Assembly (NCBI GenBank): GCA_032622095.1
Contig: CP136064.1
Coordinates: 46,947,573-47,011,572, forward strand
DNA: 64,000 nt
Reading direction: 5' to 3'
From: Siphonodentalium dalli
Taxonomy: Eukaryota > Mollusca > Scaphopoda > Gadilida > Siphonodentaliidae
Below the pieces are notes generated by a model. It was not told the DNA's origin, did no database searches, and saw nothing but the letters and a program-made list of their open reading frames with translations. The stretch's first letter is position 1. Every line of letters starts with the position of its first letter. A program made the position numbers and the translations under genes. This document shows positions 1 through 11,695 of the stretch, piece by piece.

Positions 1-1106
1 TAATATGAAGTGAAAACATTCATACCAAGTATGAATTAGTGTTCGGTCCGAATATTCGAATAATTATTTGACTATTCGAATATTCGAGAATAATCTCCGG
101 GTAGTTGTTTCCTGGTTTATTATTAGTCTGAGGGTCTGTTAAAAGTGTGGTCTATTTTCCACTGACCATAAACGAATTAATATGACGTAACTGTAACGTT
201 CTTATTTGATTAGCGTCATGACGTCGAAATAATTTTATTGGCTAGGTGTAAACCAGACCGTTCTTGCACGTTGTCATATGAAGCAGACCTATAAGGCATC
301 GTTTTGTTTTGTTTGCGCGTTGTCACTTGTGTGTATAATATGGCGTGAAATTCGAAGAAATAAGATATATGGATTGGACTCACTTCACGCTGGATGCCAA
401 ATCTAAAAAGGCAACCTGCAAGCTCAATCCAGATCATGGTCTTAGTTATTGTGGCACTACGAACAACTTGTGAAACCATGCATGGGACATTGACTACTTG
501 AACTTCATAAGCAGATAAACTCTTGCTATTAAGCCAAAAGACTTTTTTTCTCTCTTTTTTTTTGCGTATAGCATGTGCATGGATAAATATGCTATTTCAT
601 TAAATAACAAATTGGTTCCAAAATATGTTATCTATATAATTTTATAATTTATCTAAATATTCGAATACTATTCGAATATTCGCTCGTTATTCGAACCGAA
701 TATTCGAATACCGAAATCCGTCGAATACCGAACACTATATGAATGATTATGGTTTGCATATGCGTACATGTTAAACGCACTTATTTTACAAAGACGGGAA
801 CTCCAGGCCCCAAAAACATGCAAACAAGTAAACACGCACGTATGCATATAATTAAATAGCTTTATTTGTTATAAATATTGCGGACTCCAACAGTCCAACC
901 CCATGCACGCATAAAATACGCTAATATATATTTAATACAATGTAGGATAACGTTTTGTGGCCGACATTCAATGTCTGCCATTTAGTCAGTCCGCCCGTCC
1001 GTCCGTTTGTGTCTGTTTTCCGCGAGAGATGTTTATGTCTCACCTGGATGTCATTAGTAAGTGTATACCGATATTTAATATGGAAAATACACATATATGA
1101 TAACGC
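1..1106 (+). repeat. Direct duplication, copy 1 (interrupted)
   Basis: Positions 4-36 plus 738-1106 match 1340-1723 in the same orientation, with scattered substitutions and small indels. Shared landmarks are the stretch around ATGCGTACATGTTAAACGCA, the TTGCGGACTCCAACAGTCCA stretch and the GTAGGATAACGTTTTGTGGC stretch. Copy 1 is split by the inserted element at 37-737. No coding potential is recognised; the ORFs here are short and not shared between the copies. Confidence 0.85.
37..737. mobile_element. hAT-like nonautonomous element with TATGAAT target duplication
   Basis: The termini are TAGTGTTCGG at 37-46 and its reverse complement CCGAACACTA at 728-737. TATGAAT flanks both ends (30-36 and 738-744). 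Subterminal stretches are rich in TTCGAATATTCG motifs. The duplicated locus at 1340-1723 lacks the insert and so gives an empty site. A 7-8 bp target duplication with TAGTG-type ends fits the hAT superfamily. No transposase is seen. The superfamily assignment is inference; the insertion itself is seen directly. Confidence 0.75.
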
Positions 1107-1339
1107 ATGTTGTCGTGTCATGTAAAAATACTTACTACATGTATCAGCTTTGTTCCCCAGACTGTTAAGCTACTGCATTATATATAAAGAGTGGTTCATC
1201 TATGAGTTATTTATTTTTATACGGGAATTATAGGTAATCAAACAACGGGACCTCCCTTGGTCAAAGAAACGAAATAACCTTCCACGATAGTGTGTGGATT
1301 ATTCGATAATTGATTGTCAATGTTTATATCTTTTGAGTA

Positions 1340-1723
1340 TATGAAGTGAAACATTCATACCCAAATATAAATGGTTATGGTTTGTATATGCGTACATGTT
1401 AAACGCACTTGTTTTACAAAGACGGGAACTTCAGGCCCCAAAAATACAAGCAGGTAAACACGCACATATATGCATATAATTAAATAGCGTTATTTGTTAT
1501 AAATATTGCGGACTCCAACAGTCCAACTCCTTGCACGCATAAAAGACGCTAATTCATATTTAATATAATGTAGGATAACGTTTTGTGGCCGACATTCAAT
1601 GTCTGCCGTTTAGTCCGTCCGTCCATTTGCGTCTGTTTTCCGCGAGAGATTTGTATGTCTCACCTGGATGTCATAATTTGTGTATACCGATATTTAATAT
1701 GTAAAATACACATATGATAACGC
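1340..1723 (+). repeat. Direct duplication, copy 2 (empty site)
   Basis: This is the second copy of the sequence at 4-36 plus 738-1106. It is continuous where copy 1 carries the 701-bp insertion. Several substitutions and small indels separate the copies, so the duplication is not very recent. Confidence 0.85.
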
Positions 1724-3579
1724 GGAAATCTGTAAAATATAGGAATTTATGCGCCCGATGCGATCTCGGTGGATTACGATACCTCCCGCTAACAAGAAGG
1801 GCACCTCCGATGTTTATATAAACAATATAACCTGACTACGACTAGTACTGTTGTTGAATTTATAGTTGTAAATTTTGGGCTTTGTAAGTGTATACCACCG
1901 TGTAAGCAATTCATGATATTCAGGATTCTCTACAATTTTATTTACACTATTTTTATTTTTGACTGGCTAAAACTGCTCCTACGGCAGACTGTCTGTTCAT
2001 CATTGGCATAATATAAGCTTCCGGTGAGCAAGGCGGGGTACCTTGTTTGTGGGCCCAGGACACTGTGGCATCACCTGCTCATTCTGTATATGGGCTCTAT
2101 AAAACAGCTTTATAGATCTAGAAATGAGAGTGATCGCATGATCAGAAATGATAGATATGGTTCTATTCAACGTGTTTCTTGATCAGAAAGAAGGAAACCA
2201 AATCCTGCGTTCACGCTAATGTTTTCAGTTTAAATGCCCAACTCAAGACAAAATTCCCGAGTCTGGGTCAAACCTTCGCAAACGCCGTCTAGCCCGTGAT
2301 GTCACGATGTAATCCTTACCGATTGGACCTTCGCACATCCCTGCAAAAAAAAATATTTAATTGTGTCACAATTGAATAATATAAAAATAACATAAACACT
2401 TAAAATGGTGTCGTTCACCCCACCCGCCACCCGGTCAGTAATTAAAGTAAGTATAATGCCGTTTTCTGGCGCAACAACATAACATGTGTCCCGACCACAT
2501 TAACTGTCTACGATGTTATACACATTTGCCGATCATCAACACAACTGACAAATTTTTTTTTATATATAAAACATTTGTTGAATGTTCTCTTATACTATTT
2601 ATATCTTGTAATTGTACTTTAACATTTCATAAGGCTAAATTGCACATGAAGTTCGTCCTGATTGGTCTAAACATACGTTCCCATAGGTGCAATGCAATTT
2701 TTGGACACAACTATATACATGCAGTAAGCTATGGAAACGTATACATGTACATTAAATGCAAACAAACTGTGCATTGCCTCGATCACTTCGATGCCCCGAC
2801 CCAATACAAATCTGTTTACAAACCACCGAATATAAAAGATACATTCAACTGATGGCTACTTACCGTTGTTTAGTTTCACCAGGACCAGTTACTAACGTCA
2901 ACAATCAAGTATCAACCACAAAGAGGCTTTGATTTTAATTTAAAAAAAAGGATATATAAACATTAATTTTGTCTGACGGGATACAACATGTAAACAGTCA
3001 ATAATCGTTATAATTCTATTTATAACTAAACTTTACAATGAAAATCGAACTTTACAATGAAAATCGGTATCAGCTGTGTACAGATTTTGAACATGAAACA
3101 TGCACGCACATATTTAATAAATGTTCATTAAAGTGATGTGAAACACTCCGGTATGGTGGTCAAATACAAACGAGGAACAATCTTGTTCAAAGTAGTATTT
3201 TGTACAAATAGTATATTAAAATTGATAACACACATCGTGATTCTTATATATTAATTAAATGAAGTGACTCTCGATGGCGAAATCGTTTTCGCTAGTTTAT
3301 CGCTGATAGATGCGTCCCTAATCGAGTAATAATTACAATTGAACGTAGTTCTGACGATGTTTTCTATGGAGTGGTACGGTCGATTTGCTTACAATATTCA
3401 GCGATTTTAGTAGAATGTTACATTCCTTCGGTTATCATAGCGCCTGAATACTAATTGATCAGTTTCACGCACCCGAACAAGTACATAATATGTCTTAAAA
3501 TAACCCCTTTCATTCGTAAGTACAATATCTGAAACAAATATATAGATCAACCACTGCATGAATTCCAGGTAGCAGCTAT
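1724..3579. other. Non-coding, nothing recognised
   Basis: AT-rich sequence without splice-bounded coding signal. An open frame of 122 codons at 2484-2852 has no recognisable domain and skewed composition, and was not accepted as a gene. A direct repeat of a few bases around 3038-3065 (CTTTACAATGAAAATCG twice) is the only local structure seen. Confidence 0.5.
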
Positions 3580-3715
3580 CTGAATGTCTGGTACGACGGT
3601 TTATATATTACATTAGTGACGTAGGTTCCTGAATGTCTGGTACGACGGTTTATACATTACATTAGTGACATAGGTTCCTGAATGTCTGGTACGACGGTTT
3701 ATATATTACACTAGT
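3580..3715 (+). repeat. 49-bp minisatellite, left part
   Basis: About three units begin CTGAATGTCTGGTACGACGG at 3580, 3629 and 3678. Each runs on through a TTACATTAGTGACGTAGGTT-type segment, period 49 bp. A further unit occurs at 8549-8597, beyond the composite block, so the array is interrupted rather than ended here. Confidence 0.9.
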
Positions 3716-4077
3716 AGGGTAGCCCGCCACTGGCGGCATTCGTCTCATGGCTTTGTTTCAGAAACATGACATTTTTTTAATTTAACCAAATTTCAAGTCG
3801 ATAGCTCCACCCGTTTCCGAGATCTGGTCTGCGCATGCGTTAAAACCTCCGTATAAGGTCAATATAAAGATCGTTGATGTCTTAACCACCGCAGTGCCGT
3901 TTTTTTGTGACAGAGATTGAAGAACGGGTGCTCTGAGCTTCTCCAAAACGCGACCACGGTCGTGTCGGTGTGATTTTACACTTACATACGAAATTTGAGC
4001 TCAATCTGTACACGCGTTTTGGATTCTATGAAGTACCCACACACACATATATACATGGAAGTCTCAAAATATATAGT

Positions 4078-5361
4078 ACTAGCAGGTTAGCCCGCCACCG
4101 GCGGCTTGTCCGAAACATGACATTTTTTTAATATTTTTTTTTTAATTTTTAGCTCCACGCGTTTCAATAAGAAAAATTTGTACCCGGTAGCTCCACCCGT
4201 TTCCGAGATCTGGTCTGCGCATGCGCGAAGCTGGCGTCGCACGGACTCGGCGACCCGATAAAATTTGTACCCGGCGCAAGATACATTCACATAGCAAATT
4301 TCAAGTCGATAGCTCCACCCGTTTCCGAGATCTCGTCTGCGCATGCGCTGCACGGGCGTCGCACGGGCTCGGCGACCCGATAAAATTTGTACCCGGCGCA
4401 AGATACATTCACATACCAAATTTCAAGTCGATAGCTCCACCCGTTTCCGATATCTCGTCTGCGCATGCGCTGCACGGGCGTCGCACGGGCTCGCCAATAC
4501 GACAGCGACGACCACCTGGTCAAACTACACTCACGTACCAAGTTTCGTCCCGATCGGTCGAGGTGTTGGTATCTGATGCAAAAGACGAAATTGTGAGTGT
4601 TGGTCAATAGTCCCCGCCGTGAACCTCATCGTCGCAAAGAGCGGACAGTCAATTAACCCCGTTGTGAACCTCAATCACCAACGCGACGTAAACATGTGTT
4701 GCGTTCTAAAAATAGGAAAGCATTTTCTCTCTGCATAATTCTGCAGATGCTAATAACGTTGCTCCCCGTAGGTAGCAATATCGTTGTTGTTGATATTTAC
4801 GGCTTGGGGTGCTATTTTCTTATTTAGCAAGTTTGAGCTCAATCGGTTCGAGTCTATAAAGGACACACTCATATATATGACACTTCCCGTGGGTAGCAAG
4901 TTTGAGCTCAATCGGCATTCCCTGGAATTTCCCGTAGATTGGCAGATTCCAGTAGCCTTTTATAACGGTATATCTGGGGAGAAATCTGAAATCTAAAAAC
5001 AAAGCGCGCCATCCGTGCTCGCATGGTTGGTCAGAAACAAACGTTTTTTAAATTTAATGTATGTTCCGTATATCTCTCTGCAGATGCAAATAGCGTTGAA
5101 TGGCAAACAGACGCTCTTTATAGAGATGCGTCAAAAACAAACGCTCATTAAATAATCACTTGATTAACCCACGCCGTGCCTTTGCGGTGATTTGAGATTG
5201 GAGAACGGGTGCTCTGAGCTTTTCTAAACCTTGACCACGGTCGTGTCGGTGTGATTTGACACTTACATAGGAAGTTTGAGCTCAATCTGTACACGCGTTT
5301 TGGATTCTATGAAGTACACACACACACACATATATACGAAGTCTCAAAATATATAGTATAG
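4078..5361 (+). repeat. 1,284-bp tandem duplication, copy 1
   Basis: Starts at ACTAGCAGGTTAGCCCGCCA and repeats at an offset of exactly 1,284 bp. No difference was seen between the copies in the stretches compared, and the frames they contain translate identically. It contains the header, three 122-bp-type monomers, a spacer with CAAGTTTGAGCTCAATCGG motifs and the CA/TA tail. Confidence 0.95.
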
Positions 5362-6645
5362 ACTAGCAGGTTAGCCCGCCACCGGCGGCTTGTCCGAAAC
5401 ATGACATTTTTTTAATATTTTTTTTTTAATTTTTAGCTCCACGCGTTTCAATAAGAAAAATTTGTACCCGGTAGCTCCACCCGTTTCCGAGATCTGGTCT
5501 GCGCATGCGCGAAGCTGGCGTCGCACGGACTCGGCGACCCGATAAAATTTGTACCCGGCGCAAGATACATTCACATAGCAAATTTCAAGTCGATAGCTCC
5601 ACCCGTTTCCGAGATCTCGTCTGCGCATGCGCTGCACGGGCGTCGCACGGGCTCGGCGACCCGATAAAATTTGTACCCGGCGCAAGATACATTCACATAC
5701 CAAATTTCAAGTCGATAGCTCCACCCGTTTCCGATATCTCGTCTGCGCATGCGCTGCACGGGCGTCGCACGGGCTCGCCAATACGACAGCGACGACCACC
5801 TGGTCAAACTACACTCACGTACCAAGTTTCGTCCCGATCGGTCGAGGTGTTGGTATCTGATGCAAAAGACGAAATTGTGAGTGTTGGTCAATAGTCCCCG
5901 CCGTGAACCTCATCGTCGCAAAGAGCGGACAGTCAATTAACCCCGTTGTGAACCTCAATCACCAACGCGACGTAAACATGTGTTGCGTTCTAAAAATAGG
6001 AAAGCATTTTCTCTCTGCATAATTCTGCAGATGCTAATAACGTTGCTCCCCGTAGGTAGCAATATCGTTGTTGTTGATATTTACGGCTTGGGGTGCTATT
6101 TTCTTATTTAGCAAGTTTGAGCTCAATCGGTTCGAGTCTATAAAGGACACACTCATATATATGACACTTCCCGTGGGTAGCAAGTTTGAGCTCAATCGGC
6201 ATTCCCTGGAATTTCCCGTAGATTGGCAGATTCCAGTAGCCTTTTATAACGGTATATCTGGGGAGAAATCTGAAATCTAAAAACAAAGCGCGCCATCCGT
6301 GCTCGCATGGTTGGTCAGAAACAAACGTTTTTTAAATTTAATGTATGTTCCGTATATCTCTCTGCAGATGCAAATAGCGTTGAATGGCAAACAGACGCTC
6401 TTTATAGAGATGCGTCAAAAACAAACGCTCATTAAATAATCACTTGATTAACCCACGCCGTGCCTTTGCGGTGATTTGAGATTGGAGAACGGGTGCTCTG
6501 AGCTTTTCTAAACCTTGACCACGGTCGTGTCGGTGTGATTTGACACTTACATAGGAAGTTTGAGCTCAATCTGTACACGCGTTTTGGATTCTATGAAGTA
6601 CACACACACACACATATATACGAAGTCTCAAAATATATAGTATAG
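5362..6645 (+). repeat. 1,284-bp tandem duplication, copy 2
   Basis: Second copy of 4078-5361. A third header starts at 6646 and soon diverges into AT-rich sequence, so there are two full copies plus a truncated third. Identity this high means a very recent duplication or a mis-joined assembly. Confidence 0.95.
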
Positions 6646-6689
6646 ACTAGCAGGTTAGCCCGCCACCGGCGGCGTTTGTCCGAAAAATG

Positions 6690-6900
6690 ACATTTTTAAA
6701 ATTATTTTGTTTTTATTTATATATTTTTTTAATTTTTAATATATTTTAATATTAATTTAATGTTTTTTAATTTAATTTATGTTTTTAATATTAATTTAAT
6801 GTTTTTTAAATTTAATTTATGTTTTTTTGAATTTTTTAATATTTATTTAATTATTAATTTAATTTAATTCTTTTTTATAATTTAACTGTTTTTTCCTAGG
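6690..6900. repeat. AT-rich low-complexity tract
   Basis: Long runs of TTTAATTTAATTTATGTTTT-like sequence, almost without G or C, follow the third header of the composite block. Confidence 0.8.
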
Positions 6901-7519
6901 AACGACAGACAACGCATTCTTTGTTTTTCAATGAGTTAATTCATGGTACCCGTCCTAAACTTCCCCGTTATTTAACTGCCCGTGGCCATTGAGCAGCCCC
7001 TGACAGAGGTTGTCCACCCTTACGAGATGGTCAATAGAACCCGATGAAATCCCCCCTTCCTAGGAACGACAGATAACGCATTCTTTGTTTTCTTTTTTTT
7101 AACACTGATTCCCGGAAACGACTCACATAAGCATTCACGCTTGATGTCGAATCCGGTATTGCATTGAAAACAAACGCGATAACATTGCATTGAATTGCCC
7201 GTCATACAGATTAGTAGATAGCGAAAACGACGCTCTTTATATAGACACTGCGGAAAACTGACGCTCTTTAACTATCAACGCGATTAACCCCCGCCGTGCA
7301 TTTGCGGTGATTTTGAGAGTGGAGAACGCGTGCTCTGAGCTTCTCCAAAACGCCGCGACGACGATTCCCGTGGGTTTTTACATTTAGATGGGAAGTTTGA
7401 ACTCAATCGATCGAACCGTTTTCGATTCTATGAAGTACACATATATATATATATATATATATACGAAGTCTCAAAATATATAGTACTAGCCGATGAGCCC
7501 GACGTTGTCCGGGCCATTC

Positions 7520-8340
7520 AAAAACCAAATTTCAAGTCGATAGCTCCACCCGTTTCCGAGATCTCGTCTGCGCATGCGCGAAGCTTGCGTCGCACGGGCT
7601 CGGCGACCCGATAAAATTCGTATCCGGGGCAAGATACATTCACATAGCAAATTTCAAGTCGATAGCTCCACCCGTTTCCGAGTCTCGTCTGCGCATGCGC
7701 TGCACGGGCGTCGCACGGGCTCGCCAATACGACAACGACGACCGCCTGGTCAAACTACACACACGTACCAAGTTTCGTCCCAATCGGTCGAGAATCGTAG
7801 ATTTGTATTAATGACAGACAAACATACAGACAGAGGTCTTCAAAATATATATGAGACTAGCCGATGAGCCCGACGTTGTCCGGGCGACGTTGTCCGGGCT
7901 ATTCAAAAACCAAATTTCAAGTCGATAGCTCCACCAGTTTCCGACATCTGGTCTGCGCATGCGCGAAACTGGTGTCGCACGGGCTCGGCGACCCGATAAA
8001 ATTCGTATCCGGGGCAAGATACATTCACATAGCAAATTTCAAGTCGATAGCTCCACCCGTTTCCGAGATCTCGTCTGCGCGTGCACGAAGCTGGCGTCGC
8101 ACGGGCTCGGCGACCCGATAAATTCGTATCCGGGGCAAGATACATTCACATACCAAATTTCAAGTCGATAGCACCATCCGTTTCCGATATATGGTCTGCG
8201 CATGCGCGAAGCTGGCGTCGCACGGGCTCGGCGACACGATAAAATTCGTATCCGGGGCAAGATACATTCACATAGCAAATTTCAAGTCAATAGCTCCACC
8301 CGTTTCCGAGATCTCGTCTGCGCATGCGCGAAGCGGGTGC
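7520..8340 (+). repeat. 122-bp satellite monomers
   Basis: CAAATTTCAAGTC starts monomers at 7526, 7648, 7911, 8033, 8154 and 8276, i.e. a 121-122 bp step with one break. Each monomer carries CTGCGCATGCGC and GTCGCACGGGCTCGGCGAC-type segments. Related monomers lie at 4295 and 4417 and in the second 1,284-bp copy. Array segments end in a CAGACAAACATACAGA-type tail (about 7810-7840 and 8440-8485). Confidence 0.9.
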
Positions 8341-8548
8341 CGCACGGTCTCGCCAATACGACAACGTCCACCGCCTGGTCAAACTACACACACGTACCAA
8401 GTTTCGTCCCGATCGGTCGAGAATCGTAGATTTGTATAAATGACAAACAAACATACAGACAAACATACAGACAAACATACAGAGGTCTTCAAAATATATA
8501 TGAGATAGATAGAAGAAGAAGAAGATAGAAGATTAGTGGCGTAGGTTC

Positions 8549-8597
8549 CTGAATGTCTGGTACGACGGTTTATAGATTACATTAGTGACGTAGGTTT
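8549..8597 (+). repeat. 49-bp minisatellite, right part
   Basis: One unit matching those at 3580-3715, preceded by GTGGCGTAGGTTC. It re-joins the minisatellite on the far side of the composite block. Confidence 0.85.
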
Positions 8598-8799
8598 ATG
8601 GCCCTGTTAATTGGAAAATGGAAATATATAAAAGAAATAAGCATCGCAAAGTTGAATAGCTTACGAAACTAATATAAAACGAAAACAACAAGCAAAAATA
8701 TGAAATTGAAACTGTTTTTGGTACACTATTACAGAACCGCAGTCGTGTTGGGACATAACGTGTCATGTCTGTCATCGGATACCCGATTGACGTCCTCTG

Positions 8800-9115
8800 A
8801 ATGACGTTAAGGGATGGCGGGATGATGGGGGAATTCGAATGACGTACTCAGATGGCGGGGTGATGGGGGGGGGGGGGGGGGTGGTCCGAATGATGTTATC
8901 GGACTGAGGGATGATGGGGGGAATCCGAATGACGTACTCAGATGGCGGGGTGATGGGGGGGGGGATACGAATAACGTATTCTGGAGGAGGGATGATGATG
9001 GAATAGGAATGACGTACTCGGATGGAGGGATGATGGGGAGGGGTCCGAATGGCTTATTCTGGTGGAGGGATTATGTGGGAATCCGAATGACGTACTCGGG
9101 TGAAGGAATGGTAGT
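8800..9115 (+). repeat. G-rich degenerate minisatellite
   Basis: Degenerate units contain GAATGACGTACTCGGATGG followed by GGGATGATGGGG. They include an uninterrupted G run near 8863-8881 and a second run near 8955-8963. The G runs could form quadruplexes and are also prone to sequencing error. No coding potential. Confidence 0.75.
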
Positions 9116-9149
9116 GAAATTACGAATCATCTCCAGCTTCGTCCCCCAC

Positions 9150-9910
9150 TAGAGTTATTTATGTCGGAGTTCCGTTAATTCTTGAATTTTCAAAAAAAAT
9201 CTCTGTAACCAATGCATGCTATAGTACAATAACAACACATTTTCACCCTCACAATGTGAGAGATATGTTCAAATTATGTAAAAAATGTGGGTTCTACCCC
9301 TGATTTTTTTAGGTATGTCGATAGAGAGTTTAATAGGAAATATTAAAAAAAGACACTTCAATGTCTAGATTATGAACCCAACTAGTCTGCGAGAAATTAA
9401 ATCAAGGATGTTTCATTACATGTATTAGTTTTTTGACAGCCATTTGCAGAACTATTTGTTTTATCGTGTGAAGGACCAAAACAACATAAAACAGCATAAA
9501 TATTATTCAACCACGTGTTCAATAATCTGACAGACATAAAGACTCAATACTTAATACTATTTTCAGACATTCTGTAGTTTGATGGTGATTCCCACCCAAA
9601 ATAGTTCTGCAAATGGATGCCAGATAAACTAAAATATGCAATGAAAAATGTTTTATTTATTTTCGTGCAGATACTCATGATTTCAGATGGTAAACTGAGC
9701 GCATACCCTAGTTGGGTTTATAGTCTAGTATGGTTTTTGCAAATATTTCCTGTCAAACTCTCTATCGACCTCCAAAACGAATCTGGATTTATCTTGAACC
9801 ACTTTTTACATATATGGAAAATATCGCTCATATTGTGAGGGTAAACAGGTATTGTTATAGTACTATAGCGTACATTGGTTATAAAGGATACTGATATTTC
9901 CTTCAAATTG
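9150..9910. mobile_element. Old hairpin (foldback) element
   Basis: The left arm (about 9200-9450) and right arm (about 9595-9900) are inverted copies with substitutions. Pairs include AACCAATGCATGCTATAGTA near 9209 with the complement of the sequence near 9860-9885, TCGATAGAGAGTTT near 9318 with AAACTCTCTATCGA near 9757, and CATTTGCAGAACTATT near 9440 with AATAGTTCTGCAAATG near 9600. No transposase, so probably a decayed MITE. Target duplication not resolved. Confidence 0.65.
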
Positions 9911-10181
9911 ATTGTTTGAAATTAAGATTGTTTTTTAAATTCACGAATGGGGCGCCTCTTAAACAGAACCTCGTCCTGTGTCATGTGAACCTTCTGTGTA
10001 TATTCTCTTTATGTTTACGCCGTACTCTTCAATCTGGAGACGATAAAGATATATTTATAAGCGCATCACAATAGGGAAGTTCCACCTGACAGATTGCACT
10101 CTATACCAATTCAAGACCACCGAGACCGATCGTTGTGAACTTTTACATGCGTAATCAGTATCTTTAGACCGCACTGCGATA

Positions 10182-10638
10182 TGTGACCCGCCATATCAAA
10201 TCCACTCGTAAGTCGGGATTTTTTTTACCCTGTGCCAATGCATTCTCTTATATATGCGAGTCGACCATAGGTCGCCTCGCATATATAAGAGAATGCATTG
10301 GCCTAACATTGTTTACAATTTTAATAATTTTTTCTTGTATTCTTTAACAATTTTATAATTTCACCCATACAGAGCCCCAGACAAACATGAGCAGACGACA
10401 CTCTATATGCTTCTATATATGTGTGGGGCTCCCTGCAGGGTAATTGATGTTTTTTTTATTTTTTGTCCTAAAAATTGTCAGAAACATTTATTTTAAAAAA
10501 ATGATAAAAAATTGTTAGGCCAATGCATTCTCTTATATATGCGAGGCGACCTATGGTCGACTCACATATATAAGAGAATGCATTGGCACAGGGTAAAAAA
10601 ATCCCGACTTCCGACTGGATTTGATATGGCGGGTCACA
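10182..10638. mobile_element. MITE family A, copy 1 (double palindrome)
   Basis: Terminal inverted repeats begin TGTGACCCGCCATATCAAAT at 10182 and end with the complement at 10638. The next bases (GTCGGGATTTTTTTTACCCT) are inverted as well. Inside are two 69-bp palindromes (10234-10302 and 10519-10587), each beginning GCCAATGCATTCTCTTATAT. The central segment contains GAGCCCCAGACA facing TGGGGCTC. No ORF. The flanking dinucleotide TA is present on both sides. Confidence 0.85.
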
Positions 10639-10819
10639 TATGTTTATTTTTAAACTGTTAACATTTACATACAGATGGTCTTACGTGTTATGTAATTATT
10701 TTAAATTACTTTAATGTATATATTATATCGCACGTGTTGTAACAACATTAAAACATCGTAAACCGTTTTATAACATGCATGTTACGGTTAAAATAAACGA
10801 TTATTAATCTATTATATAT

Positions 10820-11165
10820 TTTGGAACTTCTGTCTGTTTGTGTCTATGTGTGTGTATATATGTGTGTGTTATGAACTCGAAAACTGTTCCACCGATCCGA
10901 CTCAAATTTGGTATGTAGGGAACAATATGGACCGGTCCAATTTCACGTGCGACCGTGTCATTAACCTTGACCTCGACCTCGCTCATATACGCTCATATTG
11001 GCATGTTTCTGGACCTCGACCGATCCGACTCAGATTTGGTATGTAGGCATACTTTCATCCCGGGAACAATATGGGCGAGTACAATTTAACGTGCGACCGT
11101 GTCATTGACCGTGACCTCGCTCACATATGCATGTTCGGTCGGCGCGGACAAAGTCTGGCACATTA
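10820..11165 (+). repeat. Tandem repeat, about 128 bp, two units
   Basis: CCGATCCGACTCARATTTGG occurs at 10892 and 11020, each followed by GAACAATATGG, a GTGCGACCGTGTCATT segment and a CTCGCTCA segment. A TG/TA-rich microsatellite lies at 10840-10870. Nothing coding is recognised. Confidence 0.75.
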
Positions 11166-11175
11166 GCTAGTTATT

Positions 11176-11683
11176 ATTGTTACCCAATAGTAGAGTTTTA
11201 CTTCGTAAATCATTGGGATTTAGAATTAACTGGTTACCCCCAAATTCGCATTCGTAACGCCACAACGAACTGTTGCCCGCCCTGAATTAACTGTTGCCCG
11301 GTTTGCAATCACGGTCAGCTTTCGTAACGTCACGAGTGAACTGTTGCCCGATCCGAGCGAACTGTTGACTGGCCCGAACGAACTGTTACATGGTTTTCAA
11401 TTTCCGTGACGTTTCGGCTATTTCCGGTTTCGTTTTTTAATTATAGCGGATTTCCGCATTGTCACTGTCACGCTCGAAAAACAACACAATTATTTTGAAT
11501 TAATCGCTGAATATGTCTCGATTTTCTGATATTTCCGAGGATGACATCAATAACTTGTTAGAGAATAGAGATTCTCTAAGCACAAAGAATGTCATCAAAA
11601 GTGCCGTGAAATAACACTATTAAAGAGTGTGATTAATTAACAATAACCTGATTATATACAAGTAACTGTATTGGGTAACAAAG
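11176..11683. mobile_element. Inverted-repeat relic with Crypton-like peptide
   Basis: TTGTTACCCAATA near 11177 faces TATTGGGTAACAA near 11669-11681. Inside are five copies of a CGAACTGTTGCCCG-like motif (11267, 11288, 11338, 11358, 11379) and a 33-codon ORF (11513-11614). A strong hairpin follows at 11696-11806 and contains the same motif in reverse (GGGCAACAGTTC). The relation to tyrosine-recombinase elements rests on the peptide alone. Confidence 0.5.
11513..11614 (+). pseudogene. N-terminal fragment resembling Crypton/DUF3504-type proteins
   Basis: ATG at 11513, stop TAA ending at 11614, 33 residues. It starts MSRFSDISEDDINNLLENRD and continues with an STKNVIKSAVK motif. An acidic stretch followed by a Ser/Asn-Thr-Lys turn is how the N-terminal helix of Crypton-derived tyrosine-recombinase-like proteins typically begins. 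The rest of that domain is absent, so this is an internal deletion or a first exon with a lost partner. The family call is from memory of the motif and is tentative. Confidence 0.4.
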
Positions 11684-11695
11684 CAATTATGTCAT

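Larger units (their letters stand above)
3716..8535 (+). repeat. Composite repeat block inserted in a minisatellite
   Basis: A 4.8-kb block built from a few repeated modules: a TAGCCCGCCACYGGCGGC header; 122-bp monomers containing AAATTTCAAGTCGATAGCTC; a segment with GGTCAAACTACACWCACGTA followed by CAAGTTTCGTCCCRATCGG; and a CA/TA-rich tail ending TCTCAAAATATATAGTA. The modules recur in the same order several times, so the block grew by duplication. Many long frames are open here on both strands because the GC-rich monomers lack stops. They show no domain and are not called genes. Confidence 0.8.

Noticed and set aside
2484-2852. 122-codon ORF
   Set aside because: No domain, no splice context, composition like random AT-rich sequence.
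4087-8478. Many ORFs of 60-129 codons on both strands in the composite repeat block
   Set aside because: They repeat with the 122-bp monomers, are open in several frames at once, and show no domain; they are open because the monomers are GC-rich and stop-poor.
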